Shown: in pieces, positions 47,128-57,097 of the stretch
Position numbering within the stretch: position 1 is the first letter of the stretch
Layout: each line of letters starts with the position of its first letter
DNA from: SAR86 cluster bacterium
GTDB lineage: Bacteria; Pseudomonadota; Gammaproteobacteria; Magnimaribacterales; Magnimaribacteraceae
DNA: 64,000 bases
Direction of reading: 5' to 3'
Assembly (NCBI GenBank): GCA_023703575.1
Contig: CP097969.1
Location: forward strand, 558,001 to 622,000
Notes under the pieces: generated by a model
The model's database searches: none
Seen by the model: the letters and a program-made list of their open reading frames with translations, nothing else
What the model was told of the DNA's origin: nothing
Translations under genes and position numbers: made by a program

Positions 47128-50100
47128 ATGAAAAATTCCGTTTTATTTTATTCTAAATCATCGCTAGGGTTTGCACTGATTGCGTTACTTAGCTTTGGTT
47201 CAATCTTTTCAATCTCAGCAGACGAGGACGAAGATTCTGCAGAAGTTGCTGAAGAAATAGTTGTAACAGGTTCAAGGATTAAACGTGCCGACAATATTAG
47301 CTCTCCTACACCAATGGTGACTTTAGGGGAAGACCAGATTGAAAATACTGGTTCAGTCAACGTTTATGACATTCTTAACGAGCTTCCTCAAGCTGGTGAA
47401 GCTCTTTCAAGAGGTAACACGAACTTTACCGTAGGTAGCTCAGGTGTACAGACAGTTAACTTAAGAGGTCTAGGTAACGGAAGAACTTTGACTCTAGTTA
47501 ATGGAAGGAGATGGGTCGGTGGACAACCTGGAACTGGTATTGTCGATCTGAATTCTATTCCTACGGATTTAATCGAGAGATTGGAAGTAATTACTGGTGG
47601 AGCCTCTTCAGTCTATGGTTCTGATGCGATAGCTGGTGTTGTAAATATAATACTCAAGGATGATTTTGAAGGAATGTCTGTAGAAGTCATGGAGGGAGCA
47701 TATGATGCGGGTGACGGTGAGACGAGCCTAGCTTCCGTAACATTTGGTGCTCAATTTGCTGACGGCAGGGGTTCATCAATCTTCAATATCAGAACGGACG
47801 AACAAGGTCGAGTTTTAGCTAGAGACAGAACGCCTTACACAGGTAGAGATATTTTTCACTATGGATATTACGCAGAGATTTATGGAGTACCTTCTTGGTA
47901 TGACTTCGCACTCGATCCAGGGTATTCTTCTTATCCTCCCCAAGGAAGATTTTTTCCAAGTGGTAATAACGGCAATTCGTCGGGCATGTTAACCTTCGAT
48001 TGTTCTCAGAGAGATGTGGATTCAGTTGTTAAATCGGATACAGTAGTTCCATGGGGTGGGTCGGCAGCTTGCGGATTTAACAGGACTTACTATAGAGCCT
48101 TGGAAGTCCCTCTAGATAGATATAGCGTGTTTAACTCTACTAAATATGAATTCGATAGCGGCACAACAATGTTTGCAGAATTCTCTTTTGCTAGCGTAGA
48201 CTCAAAATCAGAATTTGAACCAGTTCCTTTTAGCTCAGAAGATGCTTTTGGAGGCTTGGGAACAAAAGGTTATAACATTCGAAACCCGTTTATGCCAGCG
48301 GCCATTCGTAGTGCGGCAGTAGCAGCTCAAGGTGTTTTATTGGATGGTGCAACCGGACTAGATGCTCTTGGAAATGTTCAATTATCCGACTATACAGTGG
48401 GACTTGACTCTGCAGGTGTAGCAGTTCCTGGCATGTACTTAAATGCTGCAGGTAACGAGATTGAGGTTCCTTTCATAAGGAGACTTGCTGAATTTGGTTT
48501 ACGTGGATCAGAAAATACAAGACAAACTTTTAGAGGTTCTATTGGTTTTGAAGGAACTTTTTCGAACGGATTTGATTGGGATGCCTACTATTCTTATGGT
48601 TTCTCAGACAGGATGCAATACAGCGGAGCCTACAATGCTGCTAACATGGCATATGCTGTCCAGGCAATTTCAGGTCCAACAGGTGCACCTGTGTGTTTAG
48701 ATCCTACCGCTCAAGCAAGAAATTGTGTACCTATTAACTTATTTGGTATTGATGCTGCTTCAGAGGAGGCCGTAGCTTATGTCAAGGCCACGACTTCAAG
48801 ACAGAGCAAAAACAAACAAAGAGTTGCGGCGTTCAATGTAACTGGAGACTTCAATCTTGTGGGACTAGATGCTTCTTTTGCTGCAGGTGTAGAGAGAAGA
48901 GAAGAGAGAGCTGCTGATATTCCTGATCCTCTTCAGCTTGCTGGACTTCATGGAGGAAATAAGGTACCTCGTACTACAGGTGAATATTCTGTTAACGGTT
49001 ACTATGCCGAATTCCTTGTGCCACTTGTGCAAGGTCTACCATTTGCTGATGAAGTTACATTCGAAACTGCTTACAGAACAGATCACTATGATACTTCAGG
49101 CACAGTCAGTGCTTCAAAATTTGGTTTAAGTTGGGTATTCAATGATGATTTAAGATTTAGAGGTGTTATCTCTGAATCTGTTAGGGCTCCAAGCATTGAT
49201 GACCTTTTTTCTGGACAAGCCCAAACTTATGATCCTATCCCTGATCCGTGTTCAGGCGTAGGAAATCCAGCAGCTGAGGCGAATATGAATCCAACTGTTG
49301 TTGCAAACTGTTTATCTGATCCTAGAATTGCGGCTACAGCTGCAACAGGTAGATTTGATGTTGATCAAAACATTACCATACCTGGTTTCTCATATTCTCA
49401 ACCTCAAACTCAAACCATATCAGGTTTTCTTGGAGGTAATCCAAACTTAGAGGAAGAATCTGCTGATACTACAACACTAGGTCTTGTATGGACACCTACA
49501 TATGTTGAAGGACTAGCTGTTACTCTTGATTATTATCAAATTGAGATTGAAGATGTTATCTCAAATGTTTCTGCTTCAAGATTAATAAGAGAGTGTTATG
49601 AAGCAACTGACTATCCTGTATCTCAATGTAATGCTCACGAGAGGTTCGATACTGGACACTTAAGGTACTGGTACTCTTACGGCATCAACCAATCTTATTA
49701 TGAAACTGCGGGATATGACTTAGCTGCTGCTTATACATTTGAAGATCTTGGACCTGTTCCAGGTGAGCTAGACATCAGGGGTATTATTACTGTCAGAGAT
49801 AAACACATACAACAGACTACTGACACGTCAAATCCTTTTGATTATGTTGGAGAAGTAGGTTTTAACGACGAGATTGCAAGAATTAACTTCTTATATACTA
49901 CTGATGATTGGCTCGTTTCTCTACAAGCTAATTACTATAGCGAAGCCTTAGACGATGTATCTCAGAGCCCTAATGCTTGGGAAAATCAAGATGTTGATGC
50001 AATGACCTATTATGATCTTCAGGTCAGATATGACTTAACTGACAATATGGATGTTTACTTTGGTATAGACAATCTAACCAATAAACAACCTCCTTATTGC

Positions 50101-50208
50101 CCAACATGTAATAATGAACCAGTTCCTGGTGCTCATTACACTGCTCAGTCTTATGCAAGAGTTTGGGACAGTAAGTTCCACTACGTCGGATTAAGATGGA
50201 AGCTGTAA
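47128..50208 (+). CDS. TonB-dependent receptor, 1026 aa
   Basis: Outer-membrane transporter. Signal peptide about 1-31, acidic stretch, TonB-box-like EEIVVTGSRIKR, plug with GRTLTLVNGRRWV and LEVITGGASSVYGSDAIAGVVNIIL, barrel with SESVRAPSIDDLF and NLEEESADTTTLGLVW. Several Cys pairs (CLDPTAQARNC, CYEATDYPVSQC, CPTC) probably form disulfides in extracellular loops. ATG 47128 follows GGGG; an upstream TTG at 47092 would add 12 residues and bury the leader hairpin. The first gene downstream encodes a peptide-binding lipoprotein, which may hint at peptides as ligand. Confidence 0.94.
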   Translation: MKNSVLFYSKSSLGFALIALLSFGSIFSISADEDEDSAEVAEEIVVTGSRIKRADNISSPTPMVTLGEDQIENTGSVNVYDILNELPQAGEALSRGNTNFTVGSSGVQTVNLRGLGNGRTLTLVNGRRWVGGQPGTGIVDLNSIPTDLIERLEVITGGASSVYGSDAIAGVVNIILKDDFEGMSVEVMEGAYDAGDGETSLASVTFGAQFADGRGSSIFNIRTDEQGRVLARDRTPYTGRDIFHYGYYAEIYGVPSWYDFALDPGYSSYPPQGRFFPSGNNGNSSGMLTFDCSQRDVDSVVKSDTVVPWGGSAACGFNRTYYRALEVPLDRYSVFNSTKYEFDSGTTMFAEFSFASVDSKSEFEPVPFSSEDAFGGLGTKGYNIRNPFMPAAIRSAAVAAQGVLLDGATGLDALGNVQLSDYTVGLDSAGVAVPGMYLNAAGNEIEVPFIRRLAEFGLRGSENTRQTFRGSIGFEGTFSNGFDWDAYYSYGFSDRMQYSGAYNAANMAYAVQAISGPTGAPVCLDPTAQARNCVPINLFGIDAASEEAVAYVKATTSRQSKNKQRVAAFNVTGDFNLVGLDASFAAGVERREERAADIPDPLQLAGLHGGNKVPRTTGEYSVNGYYAEFLVPLVQGLPFADEVTFETAYRTDHYDTSGTVSASKFGLSWVFNDDLRFRGVISESVRAPSIDDLFSGQAQTYDPIPDPCSGVGNPAAEANMNPTVVANCLSDPRIAATAATGRFDVDQNITIPGFSYSQPQTQTISGFLGGNPNLEEESADTTTLGLVWTPTYVEGLAVTLDYYQIEIEDVISNVSASRLIRECYEATDYPVSQCNAHERFDTGHLRYWYSYGINQSYYETAGYDLAAAYTFEDLGPVPGELDIRGIITVRDKHIQQTTDTSNPFDYVGEVGFNDEIARINFLYTTDDWLVSLQANYYSEALDDVSQSPNAWENQDVDAMTYYDLQVRYDLTDNMDVYFGIDNLTNKQPPYCPTCNNEPVPGAHYTAQSYARVWDSKFHYVGLRWKL

Positions 50209-50224
50209 AGTAAAAAAAAAGAAG

Positions 50225-50249
50225 GGCCGGTTATACCGGCCTTTTTTTT
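50225..50249 (+). terminator. Rho-independent terminator after the third TonB receptor
   Basis: GGCCGGT and ACCGGCC form a 7-bp stem with a TAT loop followed by eight T, 17 nt after the receptor stop. Confidence 0.95.
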
Positions 50250-50256
50250 ATTCTTT

Positions 50257-50262
50257 TATAAT
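50257..50262 (+). promoter_or_regulatory. -10 box of oppA, leaderless spacing
   Basis: TATAAT followed by GTAGAT and ATG. The -35 region would overlap the preceding terminator. No ribosome-binding site is visible, so a leaderless transcript is likely. Confidence 0.5.
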
Positions 50263-50268
50263 GTAGAT

Positions 50269-51873
50269 ATGCGAAATTTATTGATAATATCTTTTCTCAC
50301 TCTTATCTTAGGATGCACTGAGTCTATAAAACCTGTTGATACAGCTGTAGAAAATAAGATTTTATATATTGGTAACGGGACCGAACCTCAAGATCTTGAC
50401 CCTCATATAGTCACTGGAGTGCCCGAAAGTAAAGTTTTGATGGCTTTGCTGGAAGGTCTTGTTATTAGAAATCCAGATGGTCCTGAACCTCTTCCTGGGG
50501 TTGCCAAAGATTGGGATATTTCTAAAGATGGTAAAACATATACTTTTTATCTCAGAGACAATGCACTTTGGTCAAATGGAGATTATGTAACAGCATATGA
50601 TTTTGTTTATGCTTGGAACAGGATGCTCATGCCGAGTCTCGGATCTAAATACCCAGACATGCTTTATGATGTAGTCAATGCCGAAGAGTACAATAAAGGA
50701 GAAATAGAAGATTTTTCAAAAGTAGGAGTTAAAGCACTTGATAGTAAGACATTGAAAGTATCTTTAAAAAATCCTGCTCCTTATTTTCTAGAGTTACTTT
50801 GTCATTACACAACAAGACCAGTTCATAAAGAAACAATAGAGTCTTTTGGTGAAATGGATACACCTGGTAGTCAGTGGACTAGGCCCGGGAATTTCATTGG
50901 TAATGGACCTTTTACACTTGATAAATGGGAACTAAATAAAGTAATAATTGTTAAGAAAAATCCTTCTTACTGGAATAGCTCAGTCGTTCAATTGAATGAG
51001 ATTCACTTTTTCCCAGTTGATAATGCATCTCGTGAAGATTTAATGTTTAGATCAGGTCAGTTGCATGTGACCAGTACTGTTCCTCCTGAAAAAGTTGAGT
51101 CCTATCAAGAAAAGTATCCTAATAATATTCAAGTAGATCCATTTTACGGTACTTATTACTATCGGTTTAATACTAAAAAGACTCCCTTTGATAGCAAATT
51201 AGTTAGACAGGCGCTCTCTCTAGCATTAGATAGAACTTTAATAGTTGATAAAGTCACAAAGGGCGGTCAGCAAGAAGCTTTTTCTTTTACCCCGCCTGAT
51301 CCTGATTCTTATTTTCCACCAACTTCCCTTGAGTATAATCCTGAAAAAGCTCAAGACTTACTAAAACAGGCTGGTTATAAAGATGGAGTAGACTTTCCTG
51401 TTGTTGACCTCTTATATAATACAAGCGAAGGTCATCAAAAATTAGCTCAAGCTATACAGCAAATGTGGAAAACATCTTTAAATATTGATGTCACTCTTAC
51501 AAATACAGATTGGAAAGTTTATTTGTCTAGACAATCAATAGGTGACTTTCAAATAGCTAGAGCTGGATGGATAGGTGATTATATAGATCCAAAAAGTTTC
51601 TTGGATATGATGGTAACCGACAGAGGGAATAATCAAACGGGTTGGTCCAATAAACAATATGATAATTTATTAAAAGAAGCAGCTAATAGCACTTCACAAC
51701 AACAAAGGTTTAATAAATTTTACGAAGCAGAGAAAATATTAATGGATGAAATGCCCATAATACCTATTTACACCTATACTAGGATTTATATGCTGCATGA
51801 GGATGTGAAAGGGTGGGGAAATAATATCTTGGATTCAAGACCTTATCAGTTCGTATACTTAGAAAGTAATTAA
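50269..51873 (+). CDS. oppA: Oligopeptide-binding lipoprotein (SBP family 5)
   Basis: 534 aa periplasmic binding protein. Lipobox ILGC near residue 16. Family 5 features are EPQDLDPHIVTG, YTFYLRDNALWSNGDYVTAYDFVYAWNRM and TRPGNFIGNGPFTLDKWE. OppA/MppA-type members bind peptides, including murein tripeptide. Two permease genes follow with 2-nt and overlapping spacing. Confidence 0.92.
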   Translation: MRNLLIISFLTLILGCTESIKPVDTAVENKILYIGNGTEPQDLDPHIVTGVPESKVLMALLEGLVIRNPDGPEPLPGVAKDWDISKDGKTYTFYLRDNALWSNGDYVTAYDFVYAWNRMLMPSLGSKYPDMLYDVVNAEEYNKGEIEDFSKVGVKALDSKTLKVSLKNPAPYFLELLCHYTTRPVHKETIESFGEMDTPGSQWTRPGNFIGNGPFTLDKWELNKVIIVKKNPSYWNSSVVQLNEIHFFPVDNASREDLMFRSGQLHVTSTVPPEKVESYQEKYPNNIQVDPFYGTYYYRFNTKKTPFDSKLVRQALSLALDRTLIVDKVTKGGQQEAFSFTPPDPDSYFPPTSLEYNPEKAQDLLKQAGYKDGVDFPVVDLLYNTSEGHQKLAQAIQQMWKTSLNIDVTLTNTDWKVYLSRQSIGDFQIARAGWIGDYIDPKSFLDMMVTDRGNNQTGWSNKQYDNLLKEAANSTSQQQRFNKFYEAEKILMDEMPIIPIYTYTRIYMLHEDVKGWGNNILDSRPYQFVYLESN

Positions 51874-51875
51874 AT

Positions 51876-52790
51876 TTGTTTAATCTTATTTTACAAAGGC
51901 TTTTTACAGCCATACCCGTTCTTCTAGCTGTCATTACAGTAACTTTTGTAATGGTACATGCAGCTCCTGGTGGACCTTTTGACGAAGATAAGGCTGTCTC
52001 GCCTGAAGTTATGGAAAAACTCAATGAAAGGTACAATTTAAATGCACCGTTAATTGAGCAATATACAGACTATCTGGGAGGAGTATTGGTTGGAGATTTT
52101 GGTCCATCATTTAGATATCCAAGCAGAACAGTCAGTGAACTTATTTTCACTGGGTTACCGATAACTTTTGAGCTTGCAATTTATTCAATCATTTTTGCCC
52201 TATTAATTGGAATAGGTACTGGAATTATTAGTGCACTCAAAAAAAATACTTTCCTTGACTATATACCTATGACGTCCGCTATGGTCGGAATATGCGTTCC
52301 CTCTATAATTTTAGGACCCCTACTAACTTTAATTTTTGGTATATGGCTGGAAATTTTGCCTGTTTCAGGTTGGGGAGATTTATCAGGAGACAAAATATTA
52401 CCAACAATAACTTTAGGTACAGCCTATGCAGCATATTGTGCGAGGCTAACTAGAGGAGGTATGCTTGAAGTTCTAAATCAAGATTTTATTAGAACAGCCA
52501 GAGCAAAGGGACTTTCCGAAACTAGAGTTGTTTTAGTGCATGCTTTGAAGGGTGGGTTAACACCTGTAATAGCCTTTCTAGGACCAGCAATGGCTGGTCT
52601 ATTAGCAGGTTCTTTTGTTGTAGAAACAATCTTTGGCATCCCAGGGTTAGGGAGATTTTATGTCGAAGCTGCTTTTAATAGAGATTACACTATGATTCTC
52701 GGTTCATCTATTTTCTTTTCGTGTCTGATTATCGGTCTCAACTTAGTTTCAGATCTAATTGCTGCTGCTATTAATCCAAAATTAAGATAA
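51876..52790 (+). CDS. oppB: Oligopeptide ABC transporter permease OppB
   Basis: 304 aa with six membrane helices. N-terminal LQRLFTAIPVLLAVITVTF, and the EAA-type loop GLSETRVVLVHALKGGLTP that docks the ATPase. The start is TTG 51876, two bases after oppA; no ATG is nearby. Its stop overlaps oppC by one base. Confidence 0.92.
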   Translation: MFNLILQRLFTAIPVLLAVITVTFVMVHAAPGGPFDEDKAVSPEVMEKLNERYNLNAPLIEQYTDYLGGVLVGDFGPSFRYPSRTVSELIFTGLPITFELAIYSIIFALLIGIGTGIISALKKNTFLDYIPMTSAMVGICVPSIILGPLLTLIFGIWLEILPVSGWGDLSGDKILPTITLGTAYAAYCARLTRGGMLEVLNQDFIRTARAKGLSETRVVLVHALKGGLTPVIAFLGPAMAGLLAGSFVVETIFGIPGLGRFYVEAAFNRDYTMILGSSIFFSCLIIGLNLVSDLIAAAINPKLR

Positions 52791-53647
52791 TGAATAATCA
52801 AGAAAGTAGTTTATTTAGAGACGCTTTAATTAGACTTACAACAAATAAATTATCACTTTTTAGTTTAATTTATATTTCATTACTTGTAGTAGTTGCAATA
52901 ATTACACCTTTCATAGCACCTTACGATTACGCTTATCAAGATCTTGCTCTAGGCGCTTCTGCACCGTCTTCAGACCATTTGCTAGGGACAGATACCTTAG
53001 GCAGAGATTTACTTACGCGAATGATGTACGGAAGTAGAATATCATTGATGGTTGGGTTTTTAGCTACATCCGTAGCATTAGTTATTGGTGTGGTATGGGG
53101 AACTGTTGCAGGATTTTCCGGAGGCAAAACAGATGCAGTTATGATGAGGATTGTAGATACGTTATACGGCATACCATTTATAATATTAATTATTCTATTA
53201 ATGGTTATCTTTGGAAGAAACCTTATCTTACTTTTTTTGGCAATAGGTGCAGTTGAGTGGCTAACTATGGCAAGGATAGTAAGAAGTCAGGTATTAAACC
53301 TTTCAAAACAAGAATTTATTCTCTCTGCTGAGGCAATGGGTGTTAGTAAGTTGAGTATTATATTTAGGCATTTGATTCCAAATGCCATGGGACCCGTAAT
53401 TGTGTATGCCACTTTAACTGTTCCTCAAATTATGCTTTTGGAGTCCTTTCTTAGCTTTCTTGGCCTTGGAGTCCAGCCTCCTTTAAGTTCTTGGGGCCTG
53501 TTGATTAGAGATGGCGCTGTTTCAATGGAGGAATATTGGTGGCTTTTGATTTTTCCTTCGCTAGCTTTTTCTCTCACTTTGTTTTCATTAAATTTTATCG
53601 GGGATGGCTTGAGAGATGCAATTGATCCAAGAACAGCGGATAGTTAA
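52790..53647 (+). CDS. oppC: Oligopeptide ABC transporter permease OppC
   Basis: 285 aa permease. N-terminal helix, a periplasmic part with DHLLGTDTLGRDLLTRMMYGSR (the family signature), and coupling loop MGVSKLSIIFRHLIPNAMGPV. The operon ends here: its TAA interlocks with mltD on the other strand, and no oppD or oppF lies in the window, so the ATPases must come from elsewhere. Confidence 0.92.
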   Translation: MNNQESSLFRDALIRLTTNKLSLFSLIYISLLVVVAIITPFIAPYDYAYQDLALGASAPSSDHLLGTDTLGRDLLTRMMYGSRISLMVGFLATSVALVIGVVWGTVAGFSGGKTDAVMMRIVDTLYGIPFIILIILLMVIFGRNLILLFLAIGAVEWLTMARIVRSQVLNLSKQEFILSAEAMGVSKLSIIFRHLIPNAMGPVIVYATLTVPQIMLLESFLSFLGLGVQPPLSSWGLLIRDGAVSMEEYWWLLIFPSLAFSLTLFSLNFIGDGLRDAIDPRTADS

Positions 53648-55116
53648 AGAAGCAGCTTAAGAACTTGTCCAGGGAAAATTTTTGAAACATCCTCTATCTC
53701 ATTCCATTCTTGTATATCTTTTGCAGTGATTTCAAATTTAGATGCTATCCTGCTAATAGTATCTCCCGATTTAACTGGATATAGCATTGTGCGTAAGTCT
53801 CTTGAAGGCAAATCTTGTCTTATTCTTTCATATCGTGAAAATATCTTAATTTCTTGATTAATCTGAAGAGGCACCTCAATATCTAAATCGTTCCATAAGA
53901 TCACATCTTCAATTGAAACCTTAAATTTCTTGGATATATTCCAAAGTGAATCTCCACTGACTACTATATAAACTTGTTCCCTTGGATTTTGTTTTCCAGC
54001 CCATGCAGATCCTCTCGGGACCATTATCTCCTTGCCTGCAATGATTAAGTCAGACGCCAATCCATTAATTTCCATAAGAACTGCAACTTCAATTTTGTAA
54101 CGCGAGGCAATTTTATAAAGATTGTCACCTCTTCTGATCTTATAACGATCCCATCTAACTAGATCATCTTGATCTAATGACTCAAGCTGTGTCATAAACC
54201 TATCTGATACGCCTACTGGTAATAGTAGATAATGCGGTCCGCTAGGGTCGGTTGCCCACTGATTAAATCCTGGATTTAACTCATAGATTGTTTCAGGTTT
54301 AAGACCCGCAAGATCAGCGGCTTGCATAAGGTCTAATTGACCCGGAATTTTAACTCTTTGAAAATAAGGTCTATTGGCAATGCTTGGTAAATTTACGTCA
54401 AATGATTTGGGATCCTTTATTAACTCACAAAGAACAAGTAATTTAGGAATATAAGCAGTTGTTTCTTTTGGAAGGTTTAAGTCCCAGAATCTTGTAGGTT
54501 TATCTTCTCTCTTATTTTTCTTTATCGCCCGGTTAACTCTAGTAGGTCCAGTATTATAAGCTGCCATCGCAAGCAGCCAATCTCCTTCAAATTTTTCGTG
54601 AAGATACGAAAGGAATTGCAAAGCAGCTTCAGTAGAAGCCAACACATCCTTTTTTCCGTCATACCACCAGTTACTTTTTAAACCCCATTCTTTTCCTGTA
54701 GCAGGCATAAATTGCCAAATACCTGTAGCTCCATCAACTGATTTTGCATAGGGATCAAATTCACTTTCAACAAATGGTAATAATGCCAATTCAACCGGAA
54801 GACCTAATTCTTCGGCCCTTGTGAGTGTATGATAAAGATATCTCTGACCAGATTTACTGATTCTGTTGACTGCTGTTTGGTTACTATAGAGCCTTTCTCT
54901 ATATAAACTCGTAGCAGCTATTTGATCATCTGGAATGGTGATTGATAGCTCTAGTCTAATTCTCTCCCAAAGATCATATGGAGCTTCCTCAGGCTTTAAA
55001 TTAACAATATCTGAATTTGAGATTGTTATGGATTCTAAATTAGATACGTTAAAATTAGATGCGGAGGCACAACTACTTAAAGAAATTAAACCCAAAGCAA
55101 GGAAGATTCTAAACAT
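53644..55116 (-). CDS. mltD: Membrane-bound lytic transglycosylase D with three LysM domains
   Basis: 490 aa lipoprotein (lipobox LSSC near residue 16). The SLT domain has the catalytic Glu in FVESEFDPYAKS, then GATGIWQFMPATG and AAYNTGPTRVNRA. Three LysM repeats follow in the last 165 residues (YKIRRGDNLYKIA, YIVVSGDSLWNIS, YPVKSGDTISRIA). Cleaves murein glycan strands. Next to gloB as in E. coli. Confidence 0.95.
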   Translation of the reverse strand: MFRIFLALGLISLSSCASASNFNVSNLESITISNSDIVNLKPEEAPYDLWERIRLELSITIPDDQIAATSLYRERLYSNQTAVNRISKSGQRYLYHTLTRAEELGLPVELALLPFVESEFDPYAKSVDGATGIWQFMPATGKEWGLKSNWWYDGKKDVLASTEAALQFLSYLHEKFEGDWLLAMAAYNTGPTRVNRAIKKNKREDKPTRFWDLNLPKETTAYIPKLLVLCELIKDPKSFDVNLPSIANRPYFQRVKIPGQLDLMQAADLAGLKPETIYELNPGFNQWATDPSGPHYLLLPVGVSDRFMTQLESLDQDDLVRWDRYKIRRGDNLYKIASRYKIEVAVLMEINGLASDLIIAGKEIMVPRGSAWAGKQNPREQVYIVVSGDSLWNISKKFKVSIEDVILWNDLDIEVPLQINQEIKIFSRYERIRQDLPSRDLRTMLYPVKSGDTISRIASKFEITAKDIQEWNEIEDVSKIFPGQVLKLLL

Positions 55117-55117
55117 T

Positions 55118-55888
55118 TTAAAAGTTATCTTTCCAATTTCTTATTTCACCTAATATTTCAGCAGTATTATCAAGTTTTCTTTTTGAATATTTTTCTGCAG
55201 CTTTAATTATTGATGCCTCTCTACATCTCATAAAAGGATTTATTTTTAGTTCGATGTCTATTCGGCTAGGTAATGATGGCTTATTAATAGATCTAGATTT
55301 TTGTACTTCCTTTAATGCTTTAAGTATTTCTTCATTATGAGGCTCTACAGTCATTGCAAATTTTAAATTAGATTCTGTATATTCATGCCCGCAATATACA
55401 AGCGTATCGGAGGGGAGCTCCTTATATCGGTCCATTGAAAAGAGCATATCTTCAGGCGTACCTTCAAACAATCTTCCACAACCAGCATAAAATAATGTAT
55501 CCCCGGAAAAAAGAATTGGCTTATCAGTCTCATCACAAAAATAAGATAATTGATCATTGGTGTGCCCTGGTGCAGAAAACGCTCGAAATTTATATCTATC
55601 AAGGATAGTAAAATTTTCATTATCATGAAGAGGGTCTGTGATGCCTTTGATGTGACCTCCTGAAGGTCCATAAGCTTGACACTTATATTCCTCAATCACT
55701 TCCTCAAGACCTCCAGTATGATCCCAATGATGATGAGTAATTAATACATCAGTTAGAACATATCCTGTTTTTCTTATATATTCATGTATCGGTTTTGCGT
55801 CTCCAGGATCAACAATTGCAATCTTACCTTCAGACTCCATAGTCCAAATATAGTTATCGCTAAATGCATCTAAATAATTTATTTTCAT
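55118..55888 (-). CDS. gloB: Hydroxyacylglutathione hydrolase (glyoxalase II)
   Basis: 256 aa metallo-beta-lactamase-fold enzyme that hydrolyses S-lactoylglutathione. ITHHHWDHTGG is the two-metal motif, followed by APGHTNDQLSYF, FSGDTLFYAGCGRLFEG and YCGHEYTESNLKFA. Together with the gamma-glutamyltransferases, it indicates that the cell makes glutathione. Precedes mltD by one base. Confidence 0.95.
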   Translation of the reverse strand: MKINYLDAFSDNYIWTMESEGKIAIVDPGDAKPIHEYIRKTGYVLTDVLITHHHWDHTGGLEEVIEEYKCQAYGPSGGHIKGITDPLHDNENFTILDRYKFRAFSAPGHTNDQLSYFCDETDKPILFSGDTLFYAGCGRLFEGTPEDMLFSMDRYKELPSDTLVYCGHEYTESNLKFAMTVEPHNEEILKALKEVQKSRSINKPSLPSRIDIELKINPFMRCREASIIKAAEKYSKRKLDNTAEILGEIRNWKDNF

Positions 55889-55951
55889 CCTGTTTATGAC
55901 TTAGTTTGAGAATAGTCTTATTAACTGTAATACAATAAGTATCTTATAAAA

Positions 55952-56383
55952 ATGAAGGAAATAGAAGTCTTTACTGATGGTGCCTGCAGAGGAAATCCAG
56001 GGGTTGGAGGCTGGGGTGTTCTATTTATAATAGACGGTGAAGAAACTATATTATATGGAGGAGAGGAAAATACGACTAACAATCGAATGGAACTAAAAGC
56101 TGCCATAAAAGCCCTAGAGCATTTTGATGATAAAGTTTCAGTTTCAATAACTACTGATTCCAATTACGTAAAAGACGGTATTACTAAATGGCTGGAGAAT
56201 TGGAAGACTAAAAATTGGGTTACTGCTTCTAAGAAACCTGTTAAGAATAAGGATTTATGGGAGCAATTGGATATTTTAAATTCATTTCATAAAGTGTCGT
56301 GGAGATGGGTGAAAGCTCATGCAGGACATAGAGAAAATGAGATAGCTGATATGCTTGCTAATAAGGGAATAGATGAACTTTAA
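55952..56383 (+). CDS. rnhA: Ribonuclease HI
   Basis: 143 aa. Catalytic Asp in FTDGACRGNPGVGGWG, Glu in NNRMELKAAI, Asp in TTDSNYVKDGI and the His/Asp region AHAGHRENEIAD. Removes RNA from RNA/DNA hybrids. Divergent from gloB (63 nt) and immediately upstream of dnaQ, the standard arrangement. Confidence 0.96.
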   Translation: MKEIEVFTDGACRGNPGVGGWGVLFIIDGEETILYGGEENTTNNRMELKAAIKALEHFDDKVSVSITTDSNYVKDGITKWLENWKTKNWVTASKKPVKNKDLWEQLDILNSFHKVSWRWVKAHAGHRENEIADMLANKGIDEL

Positions 56384-57094
56384 ATGCTAAGACAAATAAT
56401 ATTAGACACTGAAACAACGGGATTAGATCCGAAATCAGGACATAGAGTCATTGAGATTGGTTGTATAGAATTAGTAAATAGAAAGTTCACAGGAGAACAA
56501 TTTCACATTTATTTAAATCCAGATAGAGATAGCGATGAAGGAGCACTCGAGGTTCATGGACTGACAACAGAATTTCTTAGTGATAAACCCAGGTTTAAAG
56601 ATATTTATGAAGAATTTCTTAAATTTATTAGCGGATCAGAGTTGCTCATACATAACGCAGAATTCGATGTAAATTTTCTTGATCATGAAATCAAGCTTCT
56701 CTCAAATAAATTGCCTACAGTATCAGATAGCGTAATGAAGATTACGGATACTCTTCAGATCGCAAGAGAAAAACATCCTGGTCAAAGAAATAGTCTAGAT
56801 GCATTAGTGAAAAGATATGAAATTGGCGGATATGATAGAGAGCTACATGGAGCATTGCTTGATTCACAAATACTCGGCGATGTGTATCTTTCCATGACTG
56901 GTGGGCAGAGTAATCTTGACTTCAGTGTTTCGACTGAAGAACAGGAAAAGGCACAAAATGATTCCTTTAACAAATCAGATGCCGAATTAAATTTAAAAGT
57001 TATCGAGTTAACTGAAGAAGAGAATAAAGCTCATAAAGATTACTTACTCAGAATGAAAGAAGAAACAGGTATAGACCCACTGGGACTAAACTAG
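56384..57094 (+). CDS. dnaQ: DNA polymerase III epsilon subunit (3'-5' proofreading exonuclease)
   Basis: 236 aa. Exonuclease motifs LDTETTGLDP (Exo I), HNAEFDVNFLDHE (Exo II) and HGALLDSQILGDVYLSM (Exo III, DEDDh). The C-terminal tail binds the alpha subunit. ATG follows the rnhA stop with no spacer. Confidence 0.95.
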   Translation: MLRQIILDTETTGLDPKSGHRVIEIGCIELVNRKFTGEQFHIYLNPDRDSDEGALEVHGLTTEFLSDKPRFKDIYEEFLKFISGSELLIHNAEFDVNFLDHEIKLLSNKLPTVSDSVMKITDTLQIAREKHPGQRNSLDALVKRYEIGGYDRELHGALLDSQILGDVYLSMTGGQSNLDFSVSTEEQEKAQNDSFNKSDAELNLKVIELTEEENKAHKDYLLRMKEETGIDPLGLN

Positions 57095-57097
57095 TAA

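Noticed and set aside
10900-50208. TTG or upstream ATG starts that lengthen the three TonB receptors (13830, 33527, 47092)
   Set aside because: Each reads through the GGGG ribosome-binding site and delays the signal peptide; the internal ATG gives a normal signal peptide.
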